This document shows positions 48,522 to 57,371 of a DNA stretch of 64,000 nt, piece by piece (position 1 is the first letter of the stretch; every line of letters begins with the position of its first letter). Both the position numbers and the translations under genes were made by a program. Location of the stretch: contig NZ_CACSIK010000001.1 in assembly GCF_902705875.1 (NCBI RefSeq), positions 543,558-607,557 of the forward strand. The letters are read 5' to 3'. The notes beneath the pieces were generated by a model. It did not search any database and was not told where the DNA came from. It saw only the letters and a program-made list of their open reading frames with translations. The DNA comes from Zhongshania aliphaticivorans. GTDB taxonomy: Bacteria > Pseudomonadota > Gammaproteobacteria > Pseudomonadales > Spongiibacteraceae.

Positions 48522-49118
48522 ATGAGTAGTGACGGCATAAATACAGGGCGTCGGCGCTTCTTGACGGCTGCAACATCAGTTGTGGGTGCAGCAGGGGCCG
48601 TCGGTATTGCGACACCGTTTGTGGGTTCTTGGAACCCAAGTGCTAAGGCTAAGGCTGCAGGCGCGCCGGTAAAAGCAGATATTGGTAAGTTAGAAGCTGG
48701 CCAGATGGTTGTGGTTGAGTGGCGCGGTAAGCCAGTTTACGTGGTTCGTCGCACCGAAGAGCAACTTGCTGGCTTAAAAAAGCTTGATCAGTATCTTAAA
48801 GATCCTGATTCTACAGGTTCTCTGCAACCTACGTATGTTGATACATTATCTCGAGCGATTCGTCCTGAATTTTTGGTCTTGGTTGGTTTGTGTACTCACC
48901 TAGGCTGTGCACCTAAGCATCGTCCAGAGGTTGGTGTTCCTGATTTAGGTGGAAGTGCTTGGTTGGGTGGCTTCTTTTGTCCCTGCCATGGTTCACGATT
49001 TGATTTGGCCGGCCGTGTATATCAGGGCTCGCCTGCATCTACAAACCTCGAAGTTCCTCCGTATTCATTCGAAGGTGACAGTGTGCTTGTTGTCGGTGTT
49101 GATCAGGGGGCTGCGTAA
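48522..49118 (+). CDS. petA: Ubiquinol-cytochrome c reductase Rieske iron-sulfur subunit
   Basis: The 198-residue protein has a Tat-type N-terminus (GRRRFLTAATS) in an uncleaved membrane anchor, and the Rieske ligands in CTHLGC (Cys124, His126) and CPCH (Cys153, His156), with Cys129 and Cys155 for the disulfide. It transfers electrons from ubiquinol to cytochrome c1. Its stop overlaps the start of the cytochrome b/c1 gene. Confidence 0.97.
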   Translation: MSSDGINTGRRRFLTAATSVVGAAGAVGIATPFVGSWNPSAKAKAAGAPVKADIGKLEAGQMVVVEWRGKPVYVVRRTEEQLAGLKKLDQYLKDPDSTGSLQPTYVDTLSRAIRPEFLVLVGLCTHLGCAPKHRPEVGVPDLGGSAWLGGFFCPCHGSRFDLAGRVYQGSPASTNLEVPPYSFEGDSVLVVGVDQGAA

Positions 49119-51175
49119 TGATCAAGATGTTAGTAGGGCTGCGTGACTGGGTTGATGCCCGCCTACCTATTATGCGTGCATGGGATACCCATATGGGTAA
49201 ATACTATGCGCCAAAAAACTTTAATTTCTGGTACTTCTTCGGTGTTTTATCTCTAGTTGTATTGGTAAACCAGTTACTAACTGGTGTTTGGTTGACTATG
49301 AGCTTTACCCCTAGCTCTGAAGAAGCATTCCGCTCTGTTGAATATATCATGCGGGATGTCGAGTTTGGGTGGATCATTCGGTATATGCACTCAACAGGCG
49401 CCTCAGCGTTTTTTGTCGTAGTGTATCTACATATGTTCCGTGGCTTGATATACGGTTCCTATAAAAAACCCCGTGAATTGATCTGGGTTTTCGGTATGTT
49501 CATTTTCCTTGCGTTGATGGCAGAAGCCTTTGTGGGCTATGTTTTACCGTGGGGGCAGATGTCGTATTGGGGTGCTCAGGTTATTATCTCGCTGTTTGGT
49601 GCTATCCCTGTTGTTGGTGAAGATATTGTTCAATGGATTCGTGGTGACTACCTGATCTCCGGTATTACGTTAAACCGTTTCTTTGCACTTCATGTGGTTG
49701 CGTTGCCAATCGTATTAATCGCATTAGTTGTTTTGCATCTTCTTGCTCTTCACGAGGTCGGGTCAAACAATCCTGATGGTGTTGAGATTAAAAAGAACAA
49801 AGATGCTAATGGCATTCCGCTAGATGGTGTTGCGTTCCACCCTTATTACACTGTGCATGATTTAACGGCTATTGCTGTATTCATGTTTGTATTTGCGGCC
49901 ATTATTTTCTTTGGGCCGGAAATGGGTGGCTATTTCATTGAGTATGCTAACTTTGAAATAGCAAATGGCTTGAAAACGCCTGAGCACATAGCGCCAGTTT
50001 GGTACTTTACGCCGTTCTATTCTGTATTGCGTGCGGTGCCTGACAAGTTACTAGGCTTTGTTGCTTTTGGTGCATCAGTTGCGATCTTATTCTTGCTGCC
50101 TTGGTTGGATCGCAGCCCGGTGAAATCAATTCGCTACAAAGGGCGTGTCAGTAAGGCTGCTATTTTGATCTTTGTTGCCGCGTTCTTAATATTGGGCGTG
50201 TTGGGCGTAAAAGCGCCAACTGAAGGGCGTACTTTATTGGCGCGTATATGCTCGGTAATCTATTTTGCTTTCTTCATCTTGATGCCATTTTGGACGAAAT
50301 GGGAAGCAACTAAGCCAGAGCCTACGCGGACAACTGATGGTGGTATGGGCTTCTGGAAAAGTATGCTTGTGTTGCTTGTGGTGATCTTGCTTACTGTGCT
50401 GCCGTTAAAAGCCGCCGGGTCAGAATCAGCATTCAATTGCGGAACCATGGCTTGTGATGAGATTGATACCGATGTGACGAATATTCCGTCGCTGCAAAGC
50501 GGTGCTAAGACCTATATGAACTATTGTATGGGTTGTCACTCACTTGAGTATGGCCGTTATCAGCGGACTGCGGATGATCTCGGTATTCCAGTCGATTTGT
50601 TTGAGCAAAACTTGAAGTTTGACGGTGATGCTAAAATTGGTTCATTGATGACCAATACAATGGCCGCAGAAGATGCAAAAAAGTGGTTTGGCGCTGCACC
50701 GCCTGATTTGACATTGGTTGCGCGTGCACGTGGTACAGACTGGCTATATACCTATCTGCGGACATTTCATTCTGATCCTTCACGCCCCTGGGGTGTGAAT
50801 AACAAAGTGTTTAAAGACGTGGGTATGCCTCATGTCTTAGCCGAGTTACAAGGCATGCCTGAGTGCGCGCCAGGGCCTGTTCATGCCCATAATGGTGGTG
50901 TGTTGCGGGACCCGCTGACCGGTAAGGATGTTTTGTTTGGAGAAGATGGTAAAGCGTTGAATCCCTGTGGTGCTTTTACTTATTCACCTGAGGGCAGCCT
51001 GAGTCCAGCAGAATATGATAAGGTAATCTATGATTTGGTTAATTTCTTAGATTATGTTGGTGAGCCTGCGCAGGTGAAAAGCAAGCGCATTGGTGGATTC
51101 GTCTTGTTGTTTATTGCTCTTTTCTTTGTGTTTACTTACTTATTAAATCGTGAATATTGGAAAGACGTGCATTAA
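49118..51175 (+). CDS. petB: Fused cytochrome b / cytochrome c1 of the bc1 complex
   Basis: One 685-codon frame encodes both cytochromes with no stop between. Residues 1-about 405 are cytochrome b: haem ligands His91/His192 and His105/His207, with 14 residues between the last two, and Qo motif PVWY (293-296) in place of PEWY. Residues about 412-432 form a signal-peptide-like helix ending in A-A before the c1 part. The c1 part has haem-binding C470-M-G-C-H474 and a C-terminal anchor (IGGFVLLFIALFFVFTYLL). The layout is like Bradyrhizobium FbcH, whose precursor is cut by signal peptidase. The symbol petB covers the b part; petC is fused to it. Confidence 0.95.
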   Translation: MIKMLVGLRDWVDARLPIMRAWDTHMGKYYAPKNFNFWYFFGVLSLVVLVNQLLTGVWLTMSFTPSSEEAFRSVEYIMRDVEFGWIIRYMHSTGASAFFVVVYLHMFRGLIYGSYKKPRELIWVFGMFIFLALMAEAFVGYVLPWGQMSYWGAQVIISLFGAIPVVGEDIVQWIRGDYLISGITLNRFFALHVVALPIVLIALVVLHLLALHEVGSNNPDGVEIKKNKDANGIPLDGVAFHPYYTVHDLTAIAVFMFVFAAIIFFGPEMGGYFIEYANFEIANGLKTPEHIAPVWYFTPFYSVLRAVPDKLLGFVAFGASVAILFLLPWLDRSPVKSIRYKGRVSKAAILIFVAAFLILGVLGVKAPTEGRTLLARICSVIYFAFFILMPFWTKWEATKPEPTRTTDGGMGFWKSMLVLLVVILLTVLPLKAAGSESAFNCGTMACDEIDTDVTNIPSLQSGAKTYMNYCMGCHSLEYGRYQRTADDLGIPVDLFEQNLKFDGDAKIGSLMTNTMAAEDAKKWFGAAPPDLTLVARARGTDWLYTYLRTFHSDPSRPWGVNNKVFKDVGMPHVLAELQGMPECAPGPVHAHNGGVLRDPLTGKDVLFGEDGKALNPCGAFTYSPEGSLSPAEYDKVIYDLVNFLDYVGEPAQVKSKRIGGFVLLFIALFFVFTYLLNREYWKDVH

Positions 51176-51222
51176 AGGTTCACTGCTTACGTGTTTGGTA
51201 AGTAGGGGCTTGTAAAAGTTGG

Positions 51223-51264
51223 CGGGTGGCTCTAGTGAGGGCTACCCGTTTGTTGTTTTAGTTT
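51223..51264 (+). terminator. Terminator after the bc1 genes
   Basis: CGGGTGGCTCT (51223-51233) and AGGGCTACCCG (51238-51248) form an 11-bp stem with two G-T pairs and loop AGTG. TTTGTTGTTTTAGTTT follows. It separates petABC from sspA. Confidence 0.65.
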
Positions 51265-51284
51265 ATTAATTTGAGGTGCAATCA

Positions 51285-51932
51285 ATGGGCGTTGTAGCCA
51301 AGCGTTCTACCATGACTTTCTTTTCCGACGCAGCAAGTCATTACTGTCATCGGGTGAGGATTGTATTGGCCGAAAAAGGCGTGACTGTTGATATCGTCGA
51401 CGTAAAGCCGGATAACCTGCCGGAAGAAGTTGCCGAGCTGAACCCATATAACACTTTACCTACGCTGGTTGATCGTGATTTGGCGTTATATGAATCTAAA
51501 GTGATGATGGAATATTTGGATGAGCGTTTCCCACATCCACCTCTGCTTCCTGTATACCCTGTTGCGCGGGGTGAAAGTCGTCAGTACATTTACCGCATTG
51601 AGCGTGATTGGTGTCGCCTAGTTGACGAGTTGCTTGCAGGAAGCAATCAAAAAAATGCTGATAAAGCGCGTAAAGAGTTGCGTGATAGCTTGTTAACAGT
51701 GGCACCAATCTTTGACGAAAAGCCATTTTTTATGAGTGAAGAATTCACGTTGGTTGACTGTTGTTTAGCACCTATTTTGTGGCGTTTGCCCCAGCTAGGT
51801 GTGGTTATACCGCAGACGCGTCAATCCAAGCCATTGTTGGAGTATATGGAGCGTTTATTTGAGCGTCCAGCTTTCCAAGAGAGCTTGACTGAGAAAGAGC
51901 GTGAATTGCGTAATGAGGCGTCAGTAGCATAA
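51285..51932 (+). CDS. sspA: Stringent starvation protein A (GST fold)
   Basis: The 215-residue protein has a glutathione-S-transferase fold with [23 protein letters not shown] and the N-terminal thioredoxin-like domain, then a helical C-terminal domain. SspA binds RNA polymerase and controls acid and stress genes. ATG 51285 has GAGG eight bases upstream; the in-frame GTG at 51276 overlaps that site. sspB follows. Confidence 0.94.
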   Translation: MGVVAKRSTMTFFSDAASHYCHRVRIVLAEKGVTVDIVDVKPDNLPEEVAELNPYNTLPTLVDRDLALYESKVMMEYLDERFPHPPLLPVYPVARGESRQYIYRIERDWCRLVDELLAGSNQKNADKARKELRDSLLTVAPIFDEKPFFMSEEFTLVDCCLAPILWRLPQLGVVIPQTRQSKPLLEYMERLFERPAFQESLTEKERELRNEASVA

Positions 51933-51950
51933 GCCGCTGATTGAATTAGT

Positions 51951-52364
51951 ATGGCAATGACTTCTAGTCGGCCCTATATGGTCAGGGCTATTTATGAGTG
52001 GGTTCTGGATAATAACTGCACGCCATATATATTGGTAGATGCTTTGCTTGAGGGGGTGTTTGTGCCTCAGCAATATGTGCAGGATGGTCAGATTGTCCTG
52101 AATATTTCACCGTCGGCGGTGATGGGGCTAAATGTCGGTAATGACATGATAAGCTTTAGCGGCCGTTTTGGTGGTGTATCTCAGGAAGTCAGTGCGCCGA
52201 TAGGTGCTATTTTGGGGGTGTACGCGAAGGAAAATGGTCAAGGTATGTTATTTGATGCCGAAGAGCCTACTCCCCCGCCTACGCCTTCAGGTGATCGGCC
52301 TTCCGCATCATTAAGTAAAATACCTTCTAAATCCAAACCACCCAGTCTAAAGGTGGTTAAATAA
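51951..52364 (+). CDS. sspB: ClpXP protease specificity-enhancing factor SspB
   Basis: SspB delivers ssrA-tagged proteins to ClpXP. The 137-residue protein has the conserved SSRPYMVRAIYEWVLDNNCTPYI domain, VFVPQQYVQDGQIVLNISPSAV, then a flexible Pro/Ser linker and the ClpX-binding tail PSLKVVK. It follows sspA by 18 bases, the standard order. Confidence 0.96.
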   Translation: MAMTSSRPYMVRAIYEWVLDNNCTPYILVDALLEGVFVPQQYVQDGQIVLNISPSAVMGLNVGNDMISFSGRFGGVSQEVSAPIGAILGVYAKENGQGMLFDAEEPTPPPTPSGDRPSASLSKIPSKSKPPSLKVVK

Positions 52365-52400
52365 CACTAAGGTTTGGCTCTGATGCCAGGGCTTAGTGTT
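52363..52400. terminator. Bidirectional hairpin between sspB and dolP
   Basis: AACACTAAG (52363-52371) and CTTAGTGTT (52392-52400) form a 9-bp stem, with TGGC/GCCA nested inside. T-rich sequence follows on the plus strand and TTATTTAA on the minus strand. It lies between convergent genes. Confidence 0.55.
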
Positions 52401-52406
52401 TGTGTC

Positions 52407-52979
52407 TTAATAGTATTCAAAAACGCGTACTACTTTCTGTACCCCGCCGGTTTCGCTAACCATGGTTGCCGCAGCATCGGATTCAGTTTTTGAAACTAAG
52501 CCCATTAAGTATACGATGCCGTTTTCGGTCACCACCTTAATTTTTGATGCGTCTAATTGATCATTGAGTGATAGCCGGCTTTTTGCCTTTGTACTTATCC
52601 ATGTGTCATTACCGCGAGCTAGCATGCTGATATCGGTGCCGGTTGCTAGTTCATTGTGTACTTTGCGGACTTTTTTAACCTTACTTGCAACCTCTCCAGC
52701 TAGTTGTTTGAGTTCGTTATTCGCTGTGTTGCCTGTTAATAAAACAATACCGTTGTAACTAGTTGCCGTAATACGTGATGCGTTTAACTCGGGGGAGGTT
52801 TTGTTAATGTTGACTAGGACCTTGGTTTCTATGATCTCGTCGTCAACATAGCTTCCTAGGCTGCGGCTGCCTGGGTCGTCGGTTATGGGTTTGTCCGTTG
52901 TTGCGGTAATAATTTGTGTGCAAGCACTCAGCTGGACTAAAAGGGCAAGTGCTAATGTTTTGGGTATTAAGGCGTTCAT
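52407..52979 (-). CDS. dolP: BON-domain outer-membrane lipoprotein DolP (YraP-like)
   Basis: The 190-residue protein has a signal peptide with lipobox L-S-A-C (Cys20) and two BON domains (about 45-112 and 118-190) with INKTSPELNASRITATSYNGIVLL and DQLDASKIKVVTENGIVYLMG. DolP/YraP binds anionic phospholipid and supports outer-membrane integrity. Its ATG overlaps the diaA stop, giving the yraN-diaA-dolP arrangement known from E. coli. Confidence 0.93.
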   Translation of the reverse strand: MNALIPKTLALALLVQLSACTQIITATTDKPITDDPGSRSLGSYVDDEIIETKVLVNINKTSPELNASRITATSYNGIVLLTGNTANNELKQLAGEVASKVKKVRKVHNELATGTDISMLARGNDTWISTKAKSRLSLNDQLDASKIKVVTENGIVYLMGLVSKTESDAAATMVSETGGVQKVVRVFEYY

Positions 52980-53584
52980 GGGTAGGTTGTTCCAAATAAA
53001 AGTGTGTCAATCAATTCGCAAATACTGTGTACTGCGACAAGTTGCATTTCAATCGCTCTAGCGCGGTCTTCAACCGGGAATGTTAATTCGATGTCATTAG
53101 GCAGCAGTAGCGCGCTGGCGTCACTTGCTTTGACATTGCTTAGGGAGATAATGCGCATGCCACGTTCGTGCGCAGCCTGTATTGCTCTTAGGGTGGCGGT
53201 GGAGCCGCCGCCGTTATAACAAAGTACCAAGCAGTCGCCTGTTTGGCCTAGGGCGCGAATTTGATTGGCATAAATATCGTTGTAGCTTGAGTCGGCAGCG
53301 ATAGCAGTTGCCGCGTCTGAGCTGAGAACCATTGCGGGAAGGGCGGGGCGCTCATGTTGGTAGCTGTTGAGTAAATTGGTCGCTAAGTGATGAGCGATTA
53401 GTCGGCTGTTGCCTTCTCCGCAGCAGATTATCTTATGTTCGTGCAGCATACTTTCAACTAGACATTCGCTAGCTTGCGCGATCACTTCAGCGAGCGCTTC
53501 CATGGTGTACATGCAGCTTTCGATATGCCGGTGAAATAAGTCTATAACTTGTTCAGAATAATCCACGGTAATTTTATTTTTCAC
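52976..53584 (-). CDS. diaA: DnaA initiator-associating protein DiaA (SIS domain)
   Basis: The 202-residue SIS-domain protein matches DiaA, a tetramer that stimulates DnaA assembly at oriC, and is related to GmhA. Motifs include CCGEGNSRLIAHHLATNLLN and VLCYNGGGSTATLRAIQAA. The start is GTG 53582-53584, overlapping the yraN stop by two bases in GTGA. Position between yraN and dolP favours DiaA over GmhA. Confidence 0.9.
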   Translation of the reverse strand: MKNKITVDYSEQVIDLFHRHIESCMYTMEALAEVIAQASECLVESMLHEHKIICCGEGNSRLIAHHLATNLLNSYQHERPALPAMVLSSDAATAIAADSSYNDIYANQIRALGQTGDCLVLCYNGGGSTATLRAIQAAHERGMRIISLSNVKASDASALLLPNDIELTFPVEDRARAIEMQLVAVHSICELIDTLLFGTTYP

Positions 53585-53958
53585 TCCTGAAAGGCATTTA
53601 CTAACCAGTTGAAATGTAATTTTCCGGTCTTGTCGCTACTAGCTTCAATGACATCAAAGCGACAAGGTAGTTCAGTGTAACGCCCGTGGCTAAGAAAGTG
53701 CCGCGCGGCAAGAATAATGCGCTGTTGCTTTTTAGTCGTTACGGTTTCGGATGCGGTACCAAAAAAAGTAGTTTTTCGGTATCGCACTTCCACGAAAATC
53801 AAATGCTGTTCCGATAAGGCGATGATATCAATCTCGCCAAATCGGCTCAGGTAATTTTGATGCAGTATTTTGAGCTTGTGTTTCTTAAGTAAAAGGCAAG
53901 CGCCTTGTTCTGCGAGCGCGCCGATTTCTTTGCTGTTATTTGGCTTTTTAAAAATCAT
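53581..53958 (-). CDS. yraN: UPF0102/YraN nuclease-fold protein
   Basis: The 125-residue protein has the restriction-endonuclease-like core GEIDIIALSEQHLIFVEVRYRK, with Glu/Asp/Glu in place and Arg for the usual Lys in E-x-K. YraN proteins are thought to be nucleases related to Holliday junction resolvases; the role is unproven. The ATG overlaps the lpoA stop by 11 bases. Confidence 0.92.
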   Translation of the reverse strand: MIFKKPNNSKEIGALAEQGACLLLKKHKLKILHQNYLSRFGEIDIIALSEQHLIFVEVRYRKTTFFGTASETVTTKKQQRIILAARHFLSHGRYTELPCRFDVIEASSDKTGKLHFNWLVNAFQE

Positions 53959-55864
53959 TAGCCTTATCGCTGTTTATATCCGCAGTAGGGTTAACTACCG
54001 CAATGCCATCTTTAATTTCAGCTAATGAAAGTTCACGTTCAATTTGTCCAAGCATATTAAGTGTCAGGGTTCCTGTCTCTCCAAATACTTGCCCGCTAGC
54101 GCCATTTTGCAGTTGTTTTAAACGGAGGTGCAGTCTAAAGCTATCAACACCCAGTGCGTACATACGCTCGTAGCGAGGACTAGATGGGATGCCGGCGCTA
54201 ATATCTTGACGAATCGTAGAATTCTCATCAAAAATCCAAGGAATGTCGATAAAGCGTACGCCGTTGATATCTTGGTCTTTTCCAGGGGCATTGTTGCCTC
54301 TGTAGATGTGGGAGGTGGCATAAACCGGAATGTCGCCTGCATAGTGGTAGGCAAGCAGTGGTTTTATGGCGCGACCTTCGTTGGGTCGTGCGAGTAGGAA
54401 AATAAAATCAACGTCAGAGCGACGATAGGGCTCGTAGTCGGGGCGTATACCTATAATTTGTTGAAGGCGTTTTAAACGCTGTTGGCTACGGTCTATTTGC
54501 AGTGTGGATTTTATTTGTTCTGAGTAGTTGTTTTTTGTGGTGTCGAAGGTTTGGTTAGCAACTATCTTGCCATTTAGGTTGCGCCAGCGTTCGGCAAAGG
54601 CGTTGGCCACTTTTTGCCCCCATGCGCCCTCGGGGCTAAGAATTAACGCGCGGACATAGCCTTTTTTCGCGGCAATCTCGGCAATTTGTTCGGCCTCTTC
54701 TTCTGGGTTGAGTCCAAACTGGTATAAGCCACTGGGAAAGTTCTGGCCATCAATTCGGTTTAGGGCGAGTGTGGGAACGGTCATTGAGTTCGTGTGGCGT
54801 GAGGCGAGTGCGCTTAAGTTTTCCTTCTCTAGAGGGCCAATAATAAGCTTGTTGCCTTTATTTATAGCGGCTTGGTAGAGCGAATTAATGTCGTCGGTAT
54901 TGCTGTCGTATTGATTGATTTGAGGTACATTCCCGCCCTGAGTGAGCGTGTCGTAATAAGCGGCAAAAAAACCATCGCGGATTGCTTTGCCATAGGCTGC
55001 AAGCCTTCCTGTTACGGGAAGGATTAATGCGACTTGGCTAGGTCTTTCAATAATTAAATCATTGAGTTTGTCTAGGCCGCCGGGAAGTGAGTCGTGTGCG
55101 GGGTGTTTTGGCCAGTTCCGGAGCCAAGTATCTCGTTGCTGCACTTGAGCTTCAATATTGTTTTGGTTGTCTTTTGCTATAGAGGCGAGCTCCAGCCAGC
55201 CTATGTAGTCTTTATTGGTGGCGCTGTTAATATTGTTTGCTAATACTGTAGTTGGTATTTGCATTAAGGATGCCCATATGGACTCCCTGTTGAACGGTTG
55301 TTGGCTGGGGCTGAGCAATGGGTCTATGAAAATTCTTTCACGTGCTGCGGATAGGTGGTCGCCTTCGATTTCGTAGAGGGAGGCGCGAAGCTGGCTATAT
55401 TGCATTTGTCGACGAATGGGCGCGTCAAGCACAGCTTTTTCTACTATTGAGTCTGATAATTCTGCAAGCGCTTGTTGAAATTCTGCATGACCACGTAGTA
55501 CGCGTGCTCGAATAAGCGCTAAGCGCAGTGCTTGGTCTGGGTTGAGTTCTGGGCTAATGAGCTCGCCAACAACGTCATCAGCACGGGCAAGTTCTCCTTC
55601 CCGCAGAAGCACTTCTGCTGCTCGTAGCAATAGTTCCGCAGAGTCTTGAGTGTCCATCGTTTTGGCGTTAGCAAGCCATTGCTCTGCCGTGTCGATGTTT
55701 ACTGTGGCGGCGTTAAATTCTTGCTGTGGGCTAACATTGGGGCGCGGTCTAATGGTGTATTTTTCGCTGCTACTTTGTCGTGATTTAAGCGGTTTGGTGG
55801 GCGTAGAGCCGCAGCTCGCCAAGGAGATGGCGACAATTAATAATATAAAAGTTCTTGTAATCAT
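53948..55864 (-). CDS. lpoA: Penicillin-binding protein activator LpoA
   Basis: LpoA is an outer-membrane lipoprotein that reaches through the periplasm to activate PBP1a. The 638-residue protein has signal peptide and lipobox L-A-S-C (Cys18), an N-terminal TPR-like helical domain (about 40-260), and a C-terminal LeuABC-type binding domain (PSQVALILPVTGRLAAYGKA, LILSPEGAWGQKVANAF). The frame opens at 55894, but ATG 55864 gives a normal signal peptide, so I use it. It is divergent from rsmI. Confidence 0.92.
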   Translation of the reverse strand: MITRTFILLIVAISLASCGSTPTKPLKSRQSSSEKYTIRPRPNVSPQQEFNAATVNIDTAEQWLANAKTMDTQDSAELLLRAAEVLLREGELARADDVVGELISPELNPDQALRLALIRARVLRGHAEFQQALAELSDSIVEKAVLDAPIRRQMQYSQLRASLYEIEGDHLSAARERIFIDPLLSPSQQPFNRESIWASLMQIPTTVLANNINSATNKDYIGWLELASIAKDNQNNIEAQVQQRDTWLRNWPKHPAHDSLPGGLDKLNDLIIERPSQVALILPVTGRLAAYGKAIRDGFFAAYYDTLTQGGNVPQINQYDSNTDDINSLYQAAINKGNKLIIGPLEKENLSALASRHTNSMTVPTLALNRIDGQNFPSGLYQFGLNPEEEAEQIAEIAAKKGYVRALILSPEGAWGQKVANAFAERWRNLNGKIVANQTFDTTKNNYSEQIKSTLQIDRSQQRLKRLQQIIGIRPDYEPYRRSDVDFIFLLARPNEGRAIKPLLAYHYAGDIPVYATSHIYRGNNAPGKDQDINGVRFIDIPWIFDENSTIRQDISAGIPSSPRYERMYALGVDSFRLHLRLKQLQNGASGQVFGETGTLTLNMLGQIERELSLAEIKDGIAVVNPTADINSDKANDF

Positions 55865-55918
55865 GGTTTCGCCGTTGTTAGTCTGCGCGGTCATTGGAAT
55901 TCATTGTGAGGCTTGCTT

Positions 55919-56767
55919 GTGGATAATGCCGCCACCCTCTACGTTGTTGCCACACCGATTGGTAATTTAGCGGATATGGTACCCCGAGCTGTAGAGGTCC
56001 TACAAACAGTAGCGCTCATTGCCGCCGAAGATACTCGCCATAGCAGGGTTTTACTTAATCATTTTGACATAAATACGCCACTCTGTGCTTATCACGACCA
56101 TAGTAATAGCTTCGAGCTTGAGCGCCTAATGGTTCATTTGCGTGAAGGCAAAAATCTAGCGTTAATCTCAGACGCGGGCACGCCCCTGGTTTCTGATCCT
56201 GGCTATCGTTTAGTAGATCAAGCACTGCAGGAAGGGATAAAAGTCGTTCCCATTCCCGGTGCGTGCGCGGTGATTGCAGCTTTAAGTGTGGCTGGTTTAC
56301 CCTCAAATAGGTTTATGTTTGAAGGGTTCTTGCCTGCCAAGCAGCACGCTCGATTAGCGGTGCTGAAAAGCTTGCAGCGAGAGCAAAGGACAATGATATT
56401 TTATGAGGCACCGCATAGAATACGTGAGAGTTTGGCGGATATTAGTGCTGCAATGGGTGGTGAACGTACGGTGGTGATGGCGCGGGAAATAACTAAATTG
56501 TATGAAACTGTAAAGCGTTTGCCCGCCGCTGAATTGTATGAGTGGGTGAGTGCGGACAGTAATCAGCAGCGCGGCGAGTGTGTAATATTAATAGAAGGGT
56601 TTAAAGGGGATATTGATATACCTGCAGAGGTTATTGATACCCTTAATGTTTTGCGGGCGGAGCTGCCGCTTAAGCAAGCTGCTAGCTTGTGTGCCAAAAT
56701 CAGTGGTCTTAAAAAGAACCGTTTATATCAATATGGTTTGGATTTCCCGCTGGATCGAGGTGTATAA
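55919..56767 (+). CDS. rsmI: 16S rRNA (cytidine1402-2'-O)-methyltransferase RsmI
   Basis: RsmI methylates 16S rRNA C1402 with RsmH. The 282-residue tetrapyrrole-methylase-fold protein has LYVVATPIGNLADMVPRAVEVL, AAEDTRHSRVLL, LISDAGTPLVSDPGYRLV and PIPGACAVIAALSVAGL. The start is GTG 55919 with GAGG seven bases upstream; TTG 55913 is too close to that site. Confidence 0.96.
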   Translation: MDNAATLYVVATPIGNLADMVPRAVEVLQTVALIAAEDTRHSRVLLNHFDINTPLCAYHDHSNSFELERLMVHLREGKNLALISDAGTPLVSDPGYRLVDQALQEGIKVVPIPGACAVIAALSVAGLPSNRFMFEGFLPAKQHARLAVLKSLQREQRTMIFYEAPHRIRESLADISAAMGGERTVVMAREITKLYETVKRLPAAELYEWVSADSNQQRGECVILIEGFKGDIDIPAEVIDTLNVLRAELPLKQAASLCAKISGLKKNRLYQYGLDFPLDRGV

Positions 56768-56773
56768 AAGCGC

Positions 56774-56802
56774 TTGCTAAATGGTGAACTACTGGTTATT
56801 CT
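56774..56802 (+). promoter_or_regulatory. Promoter for RNase P RNA
   Basis: TTGCTA (56774-56779) is spaced 17 bases from TATTCT (56797-56802), and the mature RNA 5' end lies eight bases further. The fit of position and spacing supports it. Confidence 0.55.
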
Positions 56803-56809
56803 TACAGTT

Positions 56810-57158
56810 GAGTCGGCCAGACGATCGCTCTTCAGTTTTCTGTTGAGAGGAAAGTCCGGGCTCCGCAGGGCAAGGCGCCAGGTAACTCCTGGGAGGTGCG
56901 AGCCTACGGAAAGTGCAACAGAAAATACACCGCCTAAGTAGCGCAAGTTACCGGTAAGGTTGAAATGGTGCGGTAAGAGCGCACCGCGCGACTGGCAACA
57001 GCTCGTGGCATGGTAAACCCCGCCTGGAGCAAGGCCAAATAGGAATCCAGCGCTGTGGCCCACAGTGGATTCGGGTAGGCTGCTAGAGGCTTGCGGTGAC
57101 GCAGGTCCCAGATGAATGGTCGTCCAAGACAGAACCCGGCTTATCGGCCGACTCAATT
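56810..57158 (+). ncRNA. rnpB: RNase P RNA, bacterial type A
   Basis: RNase P RNA cuts the 5' leader from pre-tRNAs. The sequence has the conserved P4-side GAGGAAAGTCCGGGCTCC, GGTAAGAGCGCACCGCGC, GGTAAACCCCGCC, AGCAAGGCCAAATAG and the terminal AGACAGAACCCGGCTTATCG. The outer stem P1 pairs GAGTCGGCC (56810) with GGCCGACTC (57146-57154). GGCTT and loop elements mark type A. Ends are good to a few bases. Confidence 0.97.
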
Positions 57159-57332
57159 TCTCTCCTTTATTTATTAAAAAACCATTAACACTTAATGTTC
57201 TACATTAAGTCGCTGGCGCATGTCTTTGTTTTGTCAAAATTAGCTTAAATTCCGCATTGTTCTTGCCATGATTATTCACGCAAGTTATTGACGTATTTAC
57301 AAAAAATCCCTGCTATTTCCCTCTTGTGTAGC

Positions 57333-57362
57333 TTGACACTTGTGCTTGCTAGTTCCTATAGT
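57333..57362 (+). promoter_or_regulatory. Promoter of the dcw cluster (mraZ)
   Basis: Consensus TTGACA (57333-57338) is spaced 18 bases from TATAGT (57357-57362). It lies about 70 bases before mraZ and directly before the MraZ-type repeats. The 57159-57332 stretch before it is AT-rich with no other feature I can name. Confidence 0.75.
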
Positions 57363-57371
57363 GTGCGTTAG

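Noticed and set aside
50408..50437. Possible separate cytochrome c1 gene starting at an internal ATG (codon 410) of the b/c1 frame
   Set aside because: There is no stop before it and no convincing ribosome site, so a fused precursor is the simpler reading.
56728..57156. 142-codon open frame on the minus strand over the RNase P RNA gene
   Set aside because: The interval is a clear type A RNase P RNA with all conserved blocks; the antisense frame is a by-product of its composition.
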